From the NCBI GenBank assembly GCA_023301785.1, contig JALZUF010000012.1, positions 1-6,321 on the forward strand: 6,321 nt of DNA. Direction: 5' to 3'. How positions within the stretch are numbered: the first letter of the stretch is position 1; every line of letters starts with the position of its first letter. A program made the position numbers and the translations under genes. Of the stretch, positions 3,955 through 6,321 are shown piece by piece. Origin of the DNA: Alphaproteobacteria bacterium (lineage in GTDB: Bacteria; Pseudomonadota; Alphaproteobacteria; Micavibrionales; Micavibrionaceae). Under the pieces are notes generated by a model. The model searched no databases. It had not been told where the DNA came from and was given only the letters and a program-made list of their open reading frames with translations.

Positions 3955-5955
3955 TTAAACCAAACCTTTTTCTATGAACTTGGCCATACGTTTTGCAAAA
4001 CCTGCTGGGTCTGGCAATGTTTGACCTTGAATAATTAACGCTTGATCTAACAATAACTGTGCAGCGTCTTTTAACGTTTCCGCATCGCTATTTTCAATCG
4101 CAATTTCGCTCAACTTTTTAATTAACGCATGGTTTGGGTTGATCTCTAAAATAGGCTTTCTATTTGGCTCATACTTTTGTTGTAATTTAAGGACTTGTTC
4201 CATGTGCATATCAACGCCACCTTCATCCGCCACTAAACAAACAGGGGAGTCCGTAAGACGTTTTGACGCACGCGCAAACGAGATGTGTTCCGCTAATTCA
4301 GTCTGAAGCGCAGTCGTTAGCGCATCAACATCAACACGGTCTTTTGGCTCATCTGTTTTATCTTCTGCGCCATCTTCTTTTTTGTCGAAACTATCAAGAT
4401 TAATACTGCCTTGTGTCACAGATTGAAATTTCTTGCCGTCAAATTCTTTAATCTGTTGCAACCAAAATTCATCAACTGTATCGGTCATTAATAAAACCTC
4501 AACGCCGCGAGAGATAAAACCTTCAATCTGAGGGGAGCTTCGCATTGAGCTAACATTATCACCAGAGATATAGTAAATCGTATCTTGGTTTTCTGGCATA
4601 CGCTCAACGTAATCTTTCAGGCTCGTTGCTTTTTCTGGATCATGGGTTGAAAAGAAACGGCAAATTTTGAAGATATTGTCACGATGCTCAACTGCATCAT
4701 AAAGACCTTCTTTGATAACGCCGCCAAATTGATGCCAAAGCGCTGTAAAGGCTTCTTCATTATCACGCGATAATTTATCAATCTCACCCAAAACTTTTTT
4801 CGTTAAGCCATTACGAATTTTGTGAACAACAGGATTGGTCTGCAACATTTCACGACTGATATTCAACGGCAAGTCTTGGCTGTCCACAACACCGCGCACA
4901 AAACGCAGCCATGGATACATTAATGTATCAAGCTGATCAGTAATAAACACACGCTTCACATAGAGACGAAGCGCATTCTTACGTTCAGGATCATACAAAT
5001 CCCATGGGCGTAATGATGGGATGTAAAGTAGGCCCGTATATTCAATCACACCTTCGGCTGTCCAATGTGATGTCATCAACGGCTCATCAAAGACATTACC
5101 AATATGATGATAAAATTCTTTGTATTGATCCGCCGTAATTTGATCTTTCGGTCGCGTCCAAAGGGCAGAGGCGGCATTAATAGGTTGCTCTTCTTCCTCG
5201 TCCGTCGCGTCATCTGCTTTTTTATTTTCTTCTGCAAATTTATCGTCCAAATAAATAGGCACTTCAACATGATCCGAATATTCCAAAACAATTTGTTTGA
5301 TCTTGTCTTCTAAAAGATAATCAATTGAATCACCTTTCATATCCAACACAATCGCTGTGCCGTGAGCGTCTTCTAATATGGCCGCTTCTTCTGTTGTGGC
5401 TTCACGAATAGTAAAACCTGTTTGACCATCAGACTTCCACAGCCATGCTTGGTCTGTTCCCGCTTTTTGTGACACAACGGTCACGCCTTTGGCCACCATA
5501 AAACTGGCATAGAACCCAACACCAAATTGACCAATCAAAGACATATCTTTGTCTTGACCACTATTTTTTAAATTCTCTAAAATCGCCGCCGTACCAGAAC
5601 GCGCAATCGTTCCTAAATTCTCAACCAGATCATCACGATCCATCCCAATACCATTGTCTTTGATGGTCAGGGTTGTTGTATTATTCTCTGGCGTAATACG
5701 AATATGAAATGGCGCAGACTTCTCCGTCAGTTTTGAATTTTGTAAGGCTTCATAACGCAGACGATCACAAGCATCCGCAGAGTTTGAAATAAGCTCCCGT
5801 AAGAACACATCGCGGTTTGAATAAAGCGCGTTGGTAACAATATCGAGCAGGCGAAAAACATCCGTCTCAAATTGCATCATCTCTTCGTTCGCGTTTTTAG
5901 ACGCGTCGTCTTCTGGTGTTTCTTTAGGCATATCTTTTTTCTGGGCGTTTGTCAT
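3955..5955 (-). CDS. htpG: Molecular chaperone HtpG (bacterial Hsp90)
   Basis: HtpG is a cytoplasmic, dimeric, ATP-driven chaperone that remodels client proteins with the DnaK system. The 666-residue product is slightly longer than the roughly 620-630 usual in bacteria. The N-terminal GHKL ATPase domain (about 25-240) shows FLRELISNSADA (51-62) with catalytic Glu54 and Asn58, DNGIGM (100-105), GTIARSGT (115-122) and GQFGVGFYASF (142-152). The middle domain (about 262-500) holds ALWTRPK (264-270), YIPSLRPWDLY (311-321), KRVFITD (334-340), DLPLNISREMLQ (361-372) and its Arg368. The C-terminal dimerisation domain follows from about 545. The extra length lies in an acidic N-terminal extension (1-25), an acidic linker at 237-258 and a charged insert at 524-541. 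The start at 5955 precedes the family core by about 27 residues, and Met26 or Met27 are alternatives. The ribosome site is weak. The gene lies 51 bp downstream of pdxH in the same direction. Confidence 0.97.
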   Translation of the reverse strand: MTNAQKKDMPKETPEDDASKNANEEMMQFETDVFRLLDIVTNALYSNRDVFLRELISNSADACDRLRYEALQNSKLTEKSAPFHIRITPENNTTTLTIKDNGIGMDRDDLVENLGTIARSGTAAILENLKNSGQDKDMSLIGQFGVGFYASFMVAKGVTVVSQKAGTDQAWLWKSDGQTGFTIREATTEEAAILEDAHGTAIVLDMKGDSIDYLLEDKIKQIVLEYSDHVEVPIYLDDKFAEENKKADDATDEEEEQPINAASALWTRPKDQITADQYKEFYHHIGNVFDEPLMTSHWTAEGVIEYTGLLYIPSLRPWDLYDPERKNALRLYVKRVFITDQLDTLMYPWLRFVRGVVDSQDLPLNISREMLQTNPVVHKIRNGLTKKVLGEIDKLSRDNEEAFTALWHQFGGVIKEGLYDAVEHRDNIFKICRFFSTHDPEKATSLKDYVERMPENQDTIYYISGDNVSSMRSSPQIEGFISRGVEVLLMTDTVDEFWLQQIKEFDGKKFQSVTQGSINLDSFDKKEDGAEDKTDEPKDRVDVDALTTALQTELAEHISFARASKRLTDSPVCLVADEGGVDMHMEQVLKLQQKYEPNRKPILEINPNHALIKKLSEIAIENSDAETLKDAAQLLLDQALIIQGQTLPDPAGFAKRMAKFIEKGLV

Positions 5956-5975
5956 TTTTCTTACTCTGGTTAAAT

Positions 5976-5981
5976 ATTATA
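5976..5981 (-). promoter_or_regulatory. Possible -10 box upstream of htpG
   Basis: A perfect TATAAT on the minus strand (5981-5976) lies 20 bp before the htpG ATG, in the 51-bp gap after pdxH. No good -35 box is found at 16-18 bp, and no sigma-32 type heat-shock pattern (CTTGAAA ... CCCCAT) is seen. htpG may have its own promoter or be read through from pdxH. Confidence 0.3.
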
Positions 5982-6006
5982 TTGTTAGGTTGTCTTTATT
6001 ATCTCA

Positions 6007-6321
6007 TTAAGGATACAGCATTCCACTTTGCCATGATCCATCTTCATTTTTTAAATACTGATAGCGTTGATGTAAACGATAATCACCATCAATCCAAAAT
6101 TCAATCATTTCAGGTTTAATGCGAAACCCCGTCCAATAATCGGGGCGAGGGATGTCTTCTTTGCCTTCGAATTGAGATTCATAATTCTCAACAAAATCTT
6201 TCAATTCCTGATAGCCACCTAATGGGCGTGATTGTTTGGACGCCCATGCGCCAATACGACTGCCGCGGTGGCGAGTGTTATAATATTCATCGGCTTCCTC
6301 GGCGCTGACTTCTTCGATGAC
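6007..6321 (-). CDS. pdxH: Pyridoxamine 5'-phosphate oxidase, C-terminal part (continues past window)
   Basis: PdxH is an FMN enzyme that oxidises pyridoxine or pyridoxamine 5'-phosphate to pyridoxal 5'-phosphate. The frame stays open from 6321 to TAA at 6009-6007, so the last 104 residues are present and the start is outside. The fragment carries YYNTRHRGSRIGAWASKQS (13-31), matching the family R-x-S-x-I-G-A-W-x-S-x-Q segment of the FMN and substrate site. It also has the C-terminal signature WTGFRIKPEMIEFW (63-76) with RLHQR (82-86), whose Arg and His are the conserved substrate-binding pair, and it ends in LYP, close to the usual LAP. A TTG at 6204 within the frame is not the start, because family similarity continues upstream. 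Its product is the cofactor of HemA, although the two genes are 4.3 kb apart and not in one operon. Confidence 0.95.
   Translation of the reverse strand, partial: VIEEVSAEEADEYYNTRHRGSRIGAWASKQSRPLGGYQELKDFVENYESQFEGKEDIPRPDYWTGFRIKPEMIEFWIDGDYRLHQRYQYLKNEDGSWQSGMLYP

Noticed and set aside
5076..5313. Open frames on both strands within the htpG linker region
   Set aside because: They arise from the repetitive acidic codons of htpG; the products are Arg/Lys/Phe-rich and lack support.
5956..6006. Heat-shock (sigma-32) promoter for htpG
   Set aside because: No CTTGAAA or CCCCAT-like boxes at suitable spacing could be found in the gap.
6007..6204. Short stand-alone PdxH starting at TTG 6204
   Set aside because: PdxH motifs (SRIGAWASKQS) continue upstream in the same frame to the window edge, so the gene is incomplete rather than short.

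Overview
The window looks like a piece of an alphaproteobacterial chromosome with fairly AT-rich sequence. The best evidence is a C4-pathway 5-aminolevulinate synthase (HemA, ALAS), the heme entry enzyme typical of Alphaproteobacteria. HtpG, PdxH, a minimal-metallopeptidase-family protein and a YjfB-like small protein fit the same group. I cannot name a genus; a low-GC, non-Rickettsiales lineage is an inference from composition and gene content.

Layout. Positions 1-108 hold the last 35 codons of an unidentified plus-strand gene. It converges on a minus-strand pair: hemA (1658 to 435) and a small three-helix membrane protein (433 to 137) whose ATG begins one base after the hemA stop, so the two are probably translated together. 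hemA shares an 81-bp divergent promoter region with a plus-strand ribokinase-like PfkB protein (1740-2672). That gene converges on a 62-codon minus-strand YjfB-like gene (2870 to 2682). A 187-bp AT-rich, repeat-bearing intergenic region follows. After it come two plus-strand genes: a 142-residue protein of the minimal metallopeptidase family (3058-3486), and a small gene of unknown function (3557-3944) that is interrupted by a frameshift at a run of six A. The rest is minus strand: pdxH (incomplete, entering from beyond 6321 and ending at 6007), then htpG (5955 to 3955). htpG converges on the frameshifted gene with 10 bp between the stops.

Function. Most of this is housekeeping. HemA is a pyridoxal-phosphate enzyme that makes 5-aminolevulinate, PdxH makes pyridoxal phosphate, and HtpG is the bacterial Hsp90. 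There is no mobile element, CRISPR array, defence island, tRNA or rRNA that I can support. The points worth a second look are two proteins that keep their family fold but have lost signature residues: the metallopeptidase-like protein lacks both HExxH histidines, and the PfkB protein has GSED in place of GAGD plus altered sugar-site residues. The frameshifted gene, with a perfect hairpin near its start, and the repeat cluster upstream of the metallopeptidase-like gene also merit a check. No complete novel system is evident.
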